From NCBI GenBank assembly GCA_947623455.1, contig OX392529.1, positions 4,526,001 to 4,590,000 on the forward strand: a stretch of 64,000 nucleotides of DNA, read 5' to 3'. The first letter of the stretch is position 1; every line of letters starts with the position of its first letter. Made by a program: the position numbers and the translations under genes. This DNA is from Mimachlamys varia (taxonomy: Eukaryota > Mollusca > Bivalvia > Pectinida > Pectinidae). This document shows, one piece after another, positions 26,881 through 38,346 of the stretch. Below the pieces are notes generated by a model. That model saw nothing but the letters and a program-made list of their open reading frames with translations, was not told where the DNA came from and did no database searches.

Positions 26881-26951
26881 GTAGGCTTGGTTTCCTTATA
26901 CAATGTGTACAGGTCCTGTCAGGCACAAGGAGGTGGGCTTGGCTTCCTTCT
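26856..26951 (+). repeat. 52-bp offset duplication of the exon G 3' splice-donor region
   Basis: TACAGGTCCGGTCGGGCACA with the following AGGAGGTAGGC (from 26856) is repeated with few changes from 26908 (TACAGGTCCTGTCAGGCACA, AGGAGGTGGGC). The duplication copies the last 25 bases of the exon and its donor into the intron. Confidence 0.85.
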
Positions 26952-27349
26952 AATAAATCTTTGTTTTTACCTAAATTTCTTTGCACAGTAAGGAAGAATA
27001 TTAAAAAGTAGTTTGATCACTTGAATAGTCATGTGACATATATTTTGATTAACTTCAAAAACTTATTACTTACAGATTTTTTTCAATCTTCCAAAAAGTT
27101 ATTTAGAACTTGCTGGTGGATTTATTCACCATTCCATAAGTGATTTAAAACTTACTGTTAGAATTATGTGATTCTTCTTTTATCAGTCTATACTCAGAAA
27201 GGGACTCCAAGGAGACTAGGAGACAGAGCTATCTCTTAAACTAAATGGTGGCACTTTACTTACATTCTTTAACCTTGTCTTATGGCCTGTTAGATTGATT
27301 GCCTGGTCTTTTTTCGAGGATCTGTGTACTGTGAGATAAACGGATGCTG

Positions 27350-27432
27350 ACTCAAGTTGGCTTCAATGGAAGAGGAGTTATTTCCCCTTAGACCTTAACC
27401 ATGAAGTCAACAAGCCATCTTGTGTTTAGAAA
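27350..27432 (+). repeat. Left copy of an ~83-bp sequence flanking the 4.4-kb element
   Basis: CTCAAG, then AGAGGAGTTATTTCCCCTTA and GACCTTAACCATG, up to TGTGTTTAGAA, reappear at 31992-32075 in the same orientation, on the other side of the element at 27501-31901. Single-base differences and small indels separate the copies. It may be a dispersed mollusc repeat or a local duplication. Confidence 0.7.
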
Positions 27433-27500
27433 CTATCCTAAGTAACCTATTAAGGGCCATCTCAGAAACTTTCTGAAAATTTTACTTTGTCATACTTTTT

Positions 27501-30500
27501 AGGTCATCTGACCCAAAGGGTCAAGATGACCTATAGTTACCGTGCTTCGTCCGTCGTCGTCCGCCGTGCGCCGTGCGCCGTGCGCCGTGCGCCGTCCGCC
27601 GTCCGCCGTCCGTAAACTTTTCACATTTCAAACTTCTTCTCAAGTTCTACCAATGGGAATAAGCTGAAACTTGGCTGAAATGATCCTGAGATGGTCCTGA
27701 CCAAGTGTTGTTATTTTTCGGGTCGGTCCGAAATCCAAGATGGCCGCCATAGCCGCCACCTTGAAAAACACATTTTCAACTTCTTCTCAAGTTCTACTAG
27801 TGGGAATAAGCTGAAACTTAGCTGAAATGATCCTGAGATGGTCCTGACCAAGTGTTGTTATTTTTCGGGTCGGTCCGAAATCCAAGATGGCCGCCATAGC
27901 CGACATCTTGAAAAACACATATTAAACTTCTTCTACAGTTCCACTGGTACCTGTGAGCTGAAAATTGGTAGGGATGTTCAGGAAGGGCAGCCCATAAAAT
28001 GTTGTTATTTTTCGGGTCCGAAAAACTCTCGACATTTGTGCCATAGCGGCCATTTTGTGACATGATTGCGCAATCACTGTTTTCCTGAACAACACCTATT
28101 TTAAACTTCTTCTCAAGTTCTACCACTGGGATTAAGCTGAAACTTGGCTGAAATGATCCTGAGATAGTCCTGACCAAGTGTTGTTATTTTTCGGGTCGGT
28201 CCGAAATCCAAGATGGCCGCCAGAGCCGCCATCTTGAAAAACACATTTTCAACTTCTTCTCAAGTTCTACCAGTGGGAATAAGCTGAAACTTAGCTGAAA
28301 TGATCCTGAGATGGTCCTGACCAAGTGTTGTTATTTTTCGGGTCGGTCCGAAATCCAAGATGGCCGCCATAGCCGACATCTTGAAAAACACATATTAAAC
28401 TTCTTCTACAGTTCCACTGGTACCTGTGAGCTGAAAATTGGTAGGGATGTTCAGGAAAGGGCAGCCCATAAAATGTTGTTATTTTTCGGGTCCGAAAAAC
28501 TCTCGACATTTGTGCCATGGCGGCCATTTTGTGACATGATTGCACAATCACTGTTTTCCTGAACAACACCTATTTTAAACTTCTTCTTAAGTTCTACCAC
28601 TGGGATTAAGCTGAAACTTGGCTGAAATGATCCTGAGATAGTCCTGACCAAGTGTTGTTATTTTTCGGGTCGGTCCGAAATCCAAAATGGCCGCCAGAGC
28701 CGCCATCTTGAAAAACACATTTTCAACTTCTTCTCAAGTTCTACCAGTGGGATTAAGATGAAACTTAGCTGAAATGATCCTGAGATGGTCCTGACCAAGT
28801 GTTGTTATTTTTCGGGTCGGTCCGAAATCCAAGATGGCCGCCATAGCCGACATCTTGAAAAACACATATTAAACTTCTTCTACAGTTCCACTGGTACCTG
28901 TGAGCTGAAAATTGGTAGGGATGTTCAGGAAGGGCAGCCCATAAAATGTTGTTATTTTTCGGGTCCGAAAAACTCTCGACATTTGTGCCATGGCGGCCAT
29001 TTTGTGACATGATTGCGCAATCACTGTTTTCCTGAAAAACACCTATTTTAAACTTCTTCCTAAGTTCTACCACTGGGATTAAGCTGAAACTTGGCTGAAA
29101 TGATCCTGAGATAGTCCTGACCAAGTGTTGTTATTTTTCGGGTCGGTCCGAAATCCAAAATGGCCGCCAGAGCCGCCATCTTGAAAAACACATTTTCAAC
29201 TTCTTCTCAAGTTCTACCACTGGGATTAAGCTGAAACTTGGCTGAAATGATCCTGAGATAGTCCTGACCAAGTGTTGTTATTTTTCGGGTCGGTCCGAAA
29301 TCCAAAATGGCCGCCAGAGCCGCCATCTTGAAAAACACATTTTCAACTTCTTCTCAAGTTCTACCAGTGGGATTAAGATGAAACTTAGCTGAAATGATCC
29401 TGAGATGGTCCTGACCAAGTGTTGTTATTTTTCGGGTCGGTCCGAAATCCAAGATGGCCGCCATAGCCGACATCTTGAAAAACACATATTAAACTTCTTC
29501 TACAGTTCCACTGGTACCTGTGAGCTGAAAATTGGTAGGGATGTTCAGGAAGGGCAGCCCATAAAATGTTGTTATTTTTCGGGTCCGAAAAACTCTCGAC
29601 ATTTGTGCCATGGCGGCCATTTTGTGACATGATTGCGCAATCACTGTTTTCCTGAAAAACACCTATTTTAAACTTCTTCCTAAGTTCTACCACTGGGATT
29701 AAGCTGAAACTTGGCTGAAATGATCCTGAGATAGTCCTGACCAAGTGTTGTTATTTTTCGGGTCGGTCCGAAATCCAAAATGGCCGCCAGAGCCGCCATC
29801 TTGAAAAACACATTTTCAACTTCTTCTCAAGTTCTACCAGTGGGATTAAGATGAAACTTAGCTGAAATGATCCTGAGATGGTCCTGACCAAGTGTTGTTA
29901 TTTTTCGGGTCGGTCCGAAATCCAAGATGGCCGCCATAGCCGACATCTTGAAAAACACATATTAAACTTCTTCTACAGTTCCACTGGTACCTGTGAGCTG
30001 AAAATTGGTAGGGATGTTCAGGAAGGGCAGCCCATAAAATGTTGTTATTTTTCGGGTCCGAAAAACTCTCGACATTTGTGCCATGGCGGCCATTTTGTGA
30101 CATGATTGCGCAATCACTGTTTTCCTGAAAAACACCTATTTTAAACTTCTTCTTAAGTTCTACCACTGGGATTAAGCTGAAACTTGGCTGAAATGATCCT
30201 GAGATGGTCCTGACCAAGTGTTGTTATTTTTCGGGTCGGTCCGAAATCCAAGATGGCCGCCATAGCCGACATCTTGAAAAACACATATTAAACTTCTTCT
30301 ACAGTTCAACTGGTACCTGTGAGCTGAAAATTGGTAGGGATGTTCAGGAAGGGCAGCCCATAAAATGTTGTTATTTTTCGGGTCCAAAAAACTCTCGACA
30401 TTTGTGCCATGGCGGCCATTTTGTGACATGATTGCCGATCACTGTTTTCCTGAAAAACACCTATTTTAAACTTCTTCTTAAGTTCTACCACTGGGATTAA

Positions 30501-31901
30501 GCTGAAACTTGGCTGAAATGATCCTGAGATAGTCCTGACCAAGTGTTGTTATTTTTCGGGTCGGTCCGAAATCCAAGATGGCCGCCAGAGCCGCCATCTT
30601 GAAAAACACATTTTCAACTTCTTTTCAAGTTCTACCAGTGGGATTAAGATGAAACTTGGCTGAAATGATCCTGAGATGGTCCTGACCAAGTGTTGTTATT
30701 TTTTGGGTTGGTCCAAAATCCAAGATGGCCGCCAGAGCCGCCATCTTGAAAAACACATTTCCAAATTTCTCTCAAGTTTCACCTGTGGGATTAAGCTGAA
30801 ACTTGGCTGAAATTATCCTGAGATGGTCCTGACCATGAGTTGTTACTTTTCGGTCGGGTCGAAATCCAAGATGGCCGCCATGGCCGCCATCTTACAAAAC
30901 ACATTTCCAACTTCTTCTCAAGTTCTACCTGTGGGATTAAGCTAAAACTTGGCTGAAGTGATTCTGAGATTGTCCTGACCAAGTGTTGTTATTTTTCAGG
31001 TTGGTCGGAAATCCAAGATGGCCTTCAGAGCCGCCATCTTGAAAAACACATTTCAAACTTCTTCTCAAGTTCTACCTGTGTGATTAAGCTGAAACTTGGC
31101 TGACATGATCCTGAGATGGTCCTGATCAAGTATTGTTACTTTTTGGGTCGGTCCGAAATCCAAGATGGCTGCCAGAGCCACAATCTTGAAAAACACGTTT
31201 CCAACTTCTTATCAAGTTCTACCACTGGGATTAAGCTGAAAATTGGCTGAAATGATCCTGAGATGGTCCTGACCAAGTGTTGTTACATTTCGGGTTGGTC
31301 CAAAATCCAAGATGGCCGCCAGATTCGCCATCTTGAAAAACAAAATTGCCGTCCGTAAACTTTTCACATTTTAAACTTCTTCTCAAGTTCAACTCCTTCT
31401 TTCTGTACACATGCGCAGTACATTATAACTAAAGTGTGTTCGGTTGAACTCTAGTAGACTACAGTAACTATAGTCAGCAATCGAACTCGCCCATTGTCAC
31501 AAATCTAAGATGGCCGCCACATATGTCATTTTGAACTTCTCAAGTTCTACCAGTGACATTGAGCTGAACCTTGCAAAAATTATCCTCAGATAGTCCCAAC
31601 CAAATTGCCTAAAATGATTCTGACCAAATGTTATTTTTCGCACTGTTCCGAAGAAATCCATGATCATCACCATCTTGAAAACCACATTTGTGTGGCATAT
31701 TGTTACATGATTGTAATACTAATTCCTAGAGGAGAGGAATTTATATAAGCTATTAGCTTGTTTTCCAATCCTCACTATTTGTATAATTTCTATATATGTA
31801 ATATACATGTACACTGATGGAAATAAAATATTGTTTAAACTAATTCCATAATGGTATCACAATTGGTAGTCAGATGACCGTTAAGGCCCTTGGGCCTCTT
31901 G
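27501..31901 (+). mobile_element. 4.4-kb non-autonomous element with hairpin ends and a tandem-repeat core
   Basis: The left end AGGTCATCTGACCC folds with GGGTCAAGATGACC (27501-27531). The same end, inverted, appears at the right as GTCAGATGACC (31869-31879), followed by a GGCCCTTGGGCC hairpin and CTCTTG. A short GC-rich tract of CCGTGCG-like repeats sits at about 27549-27613. The core (about 27631-31360) is made of monomers of about 147 bp and a 179-bp variant in a 473-bp trimer; beyond 30,470 only diverged 147-bp monomers remain. No transposase is present. Architecture (subterminal hairpins, tandem core, 3' hairpin) resembles bivalve pearl/HINE elements related to Helitrons; that class is inference. 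Short open frames on both strands are by-products of the repeated monomer. Confidence 0.75.
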
Positions 31902-31991
31902 TTTTAATCTCAATAACAAAGCTTTTTAACTTGCATTGTCAGCTTTAACTAGCAGGCAGATCAACAAAAAAGGTCTTCAAAATGTGACAGC

Positions 31992-32075
31992 AGCTCAAGC
32001 TACTGCAATGGGAAGAGGAGTTATTTCCCCTTAGACCTTAACCATGCAAGTCTACATGCCAAAATGTGTTTAGAA
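31992..32075 (+). repeat. Right copy of the ~83-bp flanking sequence
   Basis: This is the second copy of the sequence at 27350-27432. It stops exactly where the inverted-repeat element at 32076 begins, so that element seems to have inserted at its edge. Confidence 0.7.
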
Positions 32076-33007
32076 TACTGTAAACGTACTTATTTTAGTG
32101 CAGTCAAATTTTAGCGCAAACACAGAAAATTGCAAAATGTGATGTATTAGGGTGGACATGAATAAGCGTAATCGAGAGGTTCAAATCCACAATAACAAAA
32201 AAGTCTCTGTCTCTTAAATTTTACACCAACTCGACATCGGCTACAATATTGTTCTACAGGTAAGTCACTAGTGAACTGTTTTCATTGAAATTATAATTAC
32301 ATTTTTAGTTGTTCGGTTGGTGCCGGCTTGATCTATGCATTTACATTACCTTTTAAAATAATACCTGGCAATGGCTTCCGTATTATTATTTATCTTCTGC
32401 AAAAATAACCCCATCGGGGCCTCATTAAAATTAAATGCGAAACTCTGGTTTTCTAGCTCTACTTGTTTCCGTATGATCAACAGACCTCACGCTTCAACGA
32501 AGCATAGGATTAGTTTTTGACCATGCTTTCATCTTGACAATGTTGATTAGCCTAATTACTATACAAGCATATAATTAAACCATGAAGAGGGCTAGGTTCA
32601 AGTCTATCAACACTTACCACAAGCGTAACTCCCGAGGCATGAAGCTTACGACATCAACTGTCATAGGTGTTAATTTCACGGTAGGGTGGTCGGACCCCAG
32701 GTAACACCGATTTACAAAAGTAATTTTGATAATGATTTATTTTTTCCTGACACAAAATCGATTCGGTATTCGGATTCAGAGAGATCGTTATTAGGAAGTG
32801 TTAATATAAAGAAGAAACAATTCCGTACATATATATTTAGTTCGGCATAATGAGGTGATCGGTATAGGGAAGCTACACTGTATACATACTTTGTTCAGGT
32901 TCAGCTTTAGATGCATCTTTTTTAGAGCTGTACATGAATTAGTGCTGCACAAACAGCGCGGAAAGCGCTAAAATTAAACTACCGCTAAAATAAGTATGTT
33001 TACAGTA
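32076..33007. mobile_element. 932-bp MITE with TA-flanked inverted ends
   Basis: CTGTAAACGTACTTATTTTA (from 32078) is matched in inverted orientation by TAAAATAAGTATGTTTACAG (ending 33005) with one mismatch. Imperfect pairing continues inward for about 45 bp (TTTTAGCGC against GCGCTAAAA). Both ends are flanked by TA, as expected for a Tc1/mariner-type insertion. No transposase frame is visible in the 932 bp, so it would depend on another element. Confidence 0.72.
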
Positions 33008-33548
33008 ATCCGTTTCATAAAAGTTTCTTTGTTAGTCAACTGTCTCCTGGAAATAAAACAGATATGAGGGGCCTGCACAGATCATGCCTCTTTTCCTTGG
33101 TAGTGTAAGATTAAGATCAGCAGGACTCAAGTAAAAGGGTGTTTTATTGTAGAATTACTGTTAAAGTTGTATCTAATTACAGCAAAACCCCACATCCCTA
33201 AACTCTGATTTACTCGAAAACCCCTCATTTGTAGCAGTTGGTTTGGTCCCGACCAAGTTTGTACAAACTCTATGTAAAGTAACCCCGGATTTGTCAAACC
33301 ATTATTCCTCGAATACCCCGTATTTCCTCGAACAAAACTTTGCCCCCGACTCTTCCTGGTCATAGTGTTAATCCTATGATTCCCATCTGTTTGTTGAACA
33401 AGTATGATCTGACAAGCATGACAGAATTTTTTTTTACCAAATATATCATAATTTTTTTAAATTTCAAATCATTCTTTTTATTACAAGTACAGGAAAATCC
33501 TTTCGTTTCAGTACAGGATAATCAGTCAAAGTCCTTGATGAGCAAACT
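33008..33548. other. Intergenic or intronic stretch without recognised genes
   Basis: This is AT-rich sequence with a few CCCC-rich strings (33185-33350). A short open frame (33340-33564) has no recognisable domain and runs into the following array. Nothing here could be linked to the TDRD5-like gene. Confidence 0.5.
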
Positions 33549-36126
33549 TCTACTACATGTATAACTACACTACATCTATATAACTGCCCCCTTTCTGAGC
33601 GTACTACATATATAACTACGTTGTGTGTACTGCCCCCATTCTGAGCTATATGTAGTACTGGTCCTCAGGATTAGTGTACTACATGTATAACTACGTTGTG
33701 TGTACTGCCCCCATTCTGAGCTATATGTACTACTGGTCCTCAGGATTAGTGTACTACATGTATAACTACGTTGTGTGTACTGTCCCCATTCTGAGCTATA
33801 TGTACTACTGGTCCTCAGGATTAGCGTACTACATATATAACTACGTTGTGTGTACTGCCCCCATTCTGAGCTATATGTAGTACTGGTCCTCAGGATTAGC
33901 GTACTACATGTATGATTATGTTGGGTCTACTGCCCCCATTCTGAGCTATATGTAGTACTGGTCCTCAGGATTAGCGTACTACATGTATAACTACGCTACA
34001 TCTATATAACTGCCCCCTTTCTGAACGTACTACATATATAACTATGCTTCGTCTACTGCCCCCATTCTGAGCTATATGTACTAATGGTCCTCGGGATTAG
34101 CGTACTACATGTATGATTATGTAGCGTCTACTGCCCCCATTCTGAGCTGTATGTACTACTGGTCCTCGGGATTAGCGTACTACATGTATAACTACGTTGC
34201 GTCTACTGCTCCCATTCTGAGCTATATGTAGTACTGGTCTTCAGGATTAACGTACTACATGTGTGATTATGTTGGGTCTACTGCCCCCATTCTGAGCTAT
34301 ATGTAGTACTGGTCCTCAGGATTAGCATACTACAAGTATAACTATGCTGCCTCTTCTGCCCCCATTCTGAGCTATATGTAGTACTGGTCCTCAGGATTAG
34401 CGTACTACATGTATAACTATGCTGCGTCTAATGCCCCCATTCTGAGCAATATGTACTACTGGTCCTCAGGATTAGCGTACTACATGTATAACTACGTTGC
34501 GTCGACTGCCCCCATTCTGAGCTGTATGTACTACTGGTCCTCGGGATTAGCATACTACATGTATAACTATGCTGCGTCTTCTGCCCCCATTCTGAGCTAT
34601 ATGTACTACTGGTCCTCAGGATTAGCGTACTACATGTATAACTATGCTGCGTCTTCTGCCCCCATTCTGAGCTATATGTACTACTGGTCCTCAGGATTAG
34701 CGTACTACATGTATAACTATGCTGCGTCTAATGCCCCCATTCTGAGCAATATGTACTACTGGTTCTCAGGATTAGCGTACTACATGTATGATTATGTTGC
34801 GTCTACTGCCCCCATTCTGAGCTGTATGTACTACTGGTCCTCAGGATTAGCGTACTACATGTATAACTACGCGTCATCTATATAACTGCCCCCTTTTTGA
34901 GCGTATGTACTACTGGTCCTCAGGATTAGCGTACTACATGTATAACTATGCTGCGTCTTCTGCCCCCATTCTGAGCTATATGTACTACTGGTCCTCAGGA
35001 TTAGCGTACTACATGTATGATTATATAGCATCTTCTGCCCCCATTCTGAGCGGTATGTAGTAATGGTCCTCGGGATTAGCGTACTACATGTATGATTATG
35101 TAGCGTCTACTGCCCCCATTCTGAGCTGTATGTACTACTGGTCCTCGGGATTAGCGTACTACATGTATGATTATGTAGCGTCTACTGCCCATATTCTGAG
35201 CTGTATGTACTACTGGTCCTCGGGATTAGCGTACTACATGTATGATAATGTAGCGTCTACTGCCCCCATTCTGAGCTATATTTACTACTGGTCCTCAGGA
35301 TTAGCGTACTACATGTATGATTATGTTGGGTCTACTGCCCCCATTCTGAGCTGTATGTACTACTGGTCCACGGGATTAGCGTACTACATGTATAACTTCG
35401 TTGCGTCTACTGCCCCCATTCTGAGCTATATTTACTACTGCTCAGCAGGATTAGCGTACTACATGTATGATTATGTAGCGTCTACTGCCCCCATTCTGAG
35501 CTGTATGTACTACTGGTCCTCAGGATTAGCGTACTACATGTATAACTATGCTGCGTCTAATGCCCCCATTCTGAGCAATATGTACTACTGGTCCTCGGGA
35601 TTAGCGTACTACATGTATGATTATGTTGCGTCTACTGCCCCCATTCTGAGCTGTATGTACTACTGGTCCTCAGGATTAGCGTACTACATGTATAACTATG
35701 CTGCGTCTAATGCCCCCATTCTGAGCAATATGTACTACTGGTCCTCGGGATTAGCGTACTACATGTATAACTACGTTGCGTCTACTGCCCCCATTCTGAG
35801 CTGTATGTACTACTGGTCCTCAGGATTAGTGTACTACATGTATAACTATGCTGCGTCTTCTGCCCCCATTCTGAGCTATATGTACTACTGGTCCTCAGGA
35901 TTAGCGTACTACATGTATGATTATGTTGCGTCTACTGCCCCCATTCTGAGCTGTATGTACTACTGGTCCTCAGGATTAGCGTACTACATGTATAACTACG
36001 TTGCGTCTACTGCCCCCATTCTGAGCTGTATGTACTACTGGTCCTCGGGATTAGCGTACTACATGTATGATTATGTAGCGTCTACTGCCCCCATTCTGAG
36101 CTGTATGTACTACTTGTCCTCAGGAC
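33549..36126 (+). repeat. 75-bp minisatellite (about 34 copies)
   Basis: The unit runs from TACTACATGTATAACTACG through CTGCCCCCATTCTGAGC to TGGTCCTCAGGATTAGC. Because 75 is divisible by three, one frame reads a 25-residue pseudo-repeat, and stretches without stops reach 400 codons (35088-36290). Many earlier units carry TAG or TAA in that frame (ATATGTAGTACTGG; GTACTAATGG), so it is treated as non-coding. The first units are shorter and more diverged. Confidence 0.95.
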
Positions 36127-36143
36127 TCCTAAAGGTTGTTTTT

Positions 36144-36259
36144 ATAAACAGGAGGTATCTTTGGTTATTGCCATTACAAACAGGTATCTTTGGTTATTGC
36201 CATTTTAAACAGGTATCTTTGGTTATTGCCATTATAAACAGGTATCTTTGGTTATTGCC
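36144..36259 (+). repeat. 29-bp tandem repeat (4 copies)
   Basis: GGTATCTTTGGTTATTGCC starts at 36154, 36183, 36212 and 36241, giving a 29-bp period. It directly follows the 75-bp array. Three of the four copies are preceded by AAACA, giving ACAGGTATC, a donor-like string. Confidence 0.92.
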
Positions 36260-37590
36260 AGCCCATGTCTGTAGGACAGTTCTGTGGTAGTCTGGCAGGC
36301 GGGGACCCGCCCTGTTAGATATGGTAACTGATAAAGTGATGAAATATTGATAAGTGAAGCAAGACAGTGCTGTGCTATCAACCACGAGTCATTAAGTGCT
36401 CAGGTACCAGTATCTCTGCAGGTACTTCTCACAGACAATAAGTCTTATGAAATCTCTCATGCCCACCTCAATGGAATGCTGTTTATATTTCCAATAGATG
36501 AAGGATCTTAAACTGATCAATATTTCCTCTATAAAAGTTTTTTTGCAGAATTTGCTTCTGCTTCTGGATTTTAAATGCCTACAGATCACATAGATCCCTG
36601 TCTGTGTGAAGGTTTAGGGCAAAAGAGACTGTAACTGTAAACAGTTATCACAGTTCATTGAACATCGTAATGATTACATCCTGTGAATGTGTATATTCAT
36701 CGGCTCCAGCCAGCTATAGATGAACTCGAACCTGGGCACTACTAGTCTCAAGTTCCAATTTTACACTTGGTTTCACTAGGAAATTGCATGATGTTTAAAG
36801 CCAGTGACATTACATGCAGATGAAGCTGCAGACCGAGTGTTCTATTGATCTCTAGGCCCGTATCTACTCATCTTTTACTGTGACATCAATTTACCCGACA
36901 GGAATGTAGATGCCATGTTTTGCTGTAATTATTAAAACGTATGATAATAGATTGATCAGTAGCAGTGCTTATTGATTTCTGTGTAGGAGCAAACAATTTT
37001 ATTTTCCTGTTAATAATTGCAAGCCATAACATCCAGACCAATTTTATAGCATTTTTTCAGCCAGTGCAGTATTTTAATACCAAATATTTTCAGGAGCATG
37101 AATATGCACTAGGCTAAGCCCCAGAGTCAAATTAAATTCGCACCTGTTGTTTGTGCATATTAATTACAGTCTGTATTGATGACTGGTGTTATAATTCTAA
37201 AGTAATGCTTCCTAGATCCATATTGATAATCGATCACTATCACTGCTAATTGAACCTTAATAATGAGCTCGAGGTTGGTGATCGATACCAATGAGGTTAT
37301 AAGGGAGTCTATAGATAACTGATGGCCTCTCCTAGCTTACCAGATTTAAGAAACTACATTAAAGCATGTGTCTTCTGTGCCTACAATTGGTATTTTGATT
37401 AAATCATTTTTAGCTCAACTCAACAAGGTTGAGGGTGGCTTATGCTATATCCCTGGCATTGGCATCCGCATTAGGCCGAGACAAACTGGTCTACATCAAT
37501 ATAACCTTGCATGGATTACGTATTTAAGGGAAAATAGTACATGCTTGGTGTCAGATGCTGGTTTTTCCGCTCGAATGATCATGCTTAGGA
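36260..37590. other. AT-rich non-coding stretch
   Basis: No exon with flanking splice sites and family resemblance was found. A diverged start of the interspersed repeat group may be present at 37411-37470 (TTAGCTCAACTC, then GGTTGAGGGTGGCTTATGCT). Short open frames here show no domain features. Confidence 0.45.
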
Positions 37591-37940
37591 TTAAAGGCCC
37601 AATATACGTAACTTTCGGCAAAACTTGAAGTGACAATCAAGCCTACTAACTTTTTATATTTAGATTAACTGCAGCAACTTTCATGATGAATTCTTTCGCA
37701 GTTACCGGTACAGCAGCAGTAACTGTTGAAACTGTATTTGTAAACACAAATCCTTTTTGAACTGTCTTCTGCCTTCGGCTTGTTGTTGAAGTGGGCCCCA
37801 CCTGATTTATTTTCAATTCTTTGGATTCTTTTGTCAAGAGTTTCTTGTTAGTTACCGCTCAGGTTTACTTACTGGATTTTTTTTCATAATTTTCCAGAAT
37901 ACCGAAAAATGTCCTGAAGTTACATATATTGGGCCTTTAA
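37591..37940. mobile_element. TTAA-flanked MITE, copy 1 (350 bp)
   Basis: The ends AGGCCCAATATACGTAACTT and AAGTTACATATATTGGGCCT are inverted repeats with one mismatch, and both are flanked by TTAA (37591-37594, 37937-37940), as for piggyBac-type insertions. The interior closely matches the element at 50090-50482 (TTTCGGCAAAACTTGAAG, GTACAGCAGCAGT, GTTGAAGTGGGCCCCACCTG). The TTAA could also be part of the inverted repeat, because the junction is symmetrical. Confidence 0.8.
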
Positions 37941-38195
37941 TCCTCCACTATCGGAATGAAAAATTGATGTAGCAGATCGTAATTTTCATAGAAGCCATCA
38001 AGTATTTAGTTAGCTTATGGTTTTAATCCGGATGATCAGTGCTAATTTATCACTTTCCATGTTTATAAGGCATGAGTAAAAAACTAAAACTTGTAACAAC
38101 AGTTGAAACTGAAAGACTTTATTTCTTCACTATTTCATGGTGTAAAACATAACAATGAAATCTAATAACAACCAAAGGGAGCATACAACACTTAA

Positions 38196-38346
38196 GTAAA
38201 ACAGTAGCTATGATTATACAAAAGTTGTAATGCTAAAACAGTAGCTATGATAATACAAAAGTTGTAATGCTAAAACAGTAGCTATGATAATACAAAAGTT
38301 GTAATGCTAAAACAGTAGTTATGATTATACAAAAGTTGTAATGCTA
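38196..38346 (+). repeat. 37-bp tandem repeat (4 copies)
   Basis: ACAGTAGCTATGATTATACA and AAAGTTGTAATGCTAAA recur from 38201 and 38238 onward with a 37-bp period. Units differ at a T/A site (GATTATAC or GATAATAC). Confidence 0.92.

Noticed and set aside
27818..30542. Repeated 75-119-codon frames on both strands
   Set aside because: They are the same piece of the transposon monomer read again and again, with no domain, start context or splice sites.
37368..37628. 86-codon frame before the TTAA element
   Set aside because: It runs through a diverged interspersed repeat into the MITE end and has no domain.
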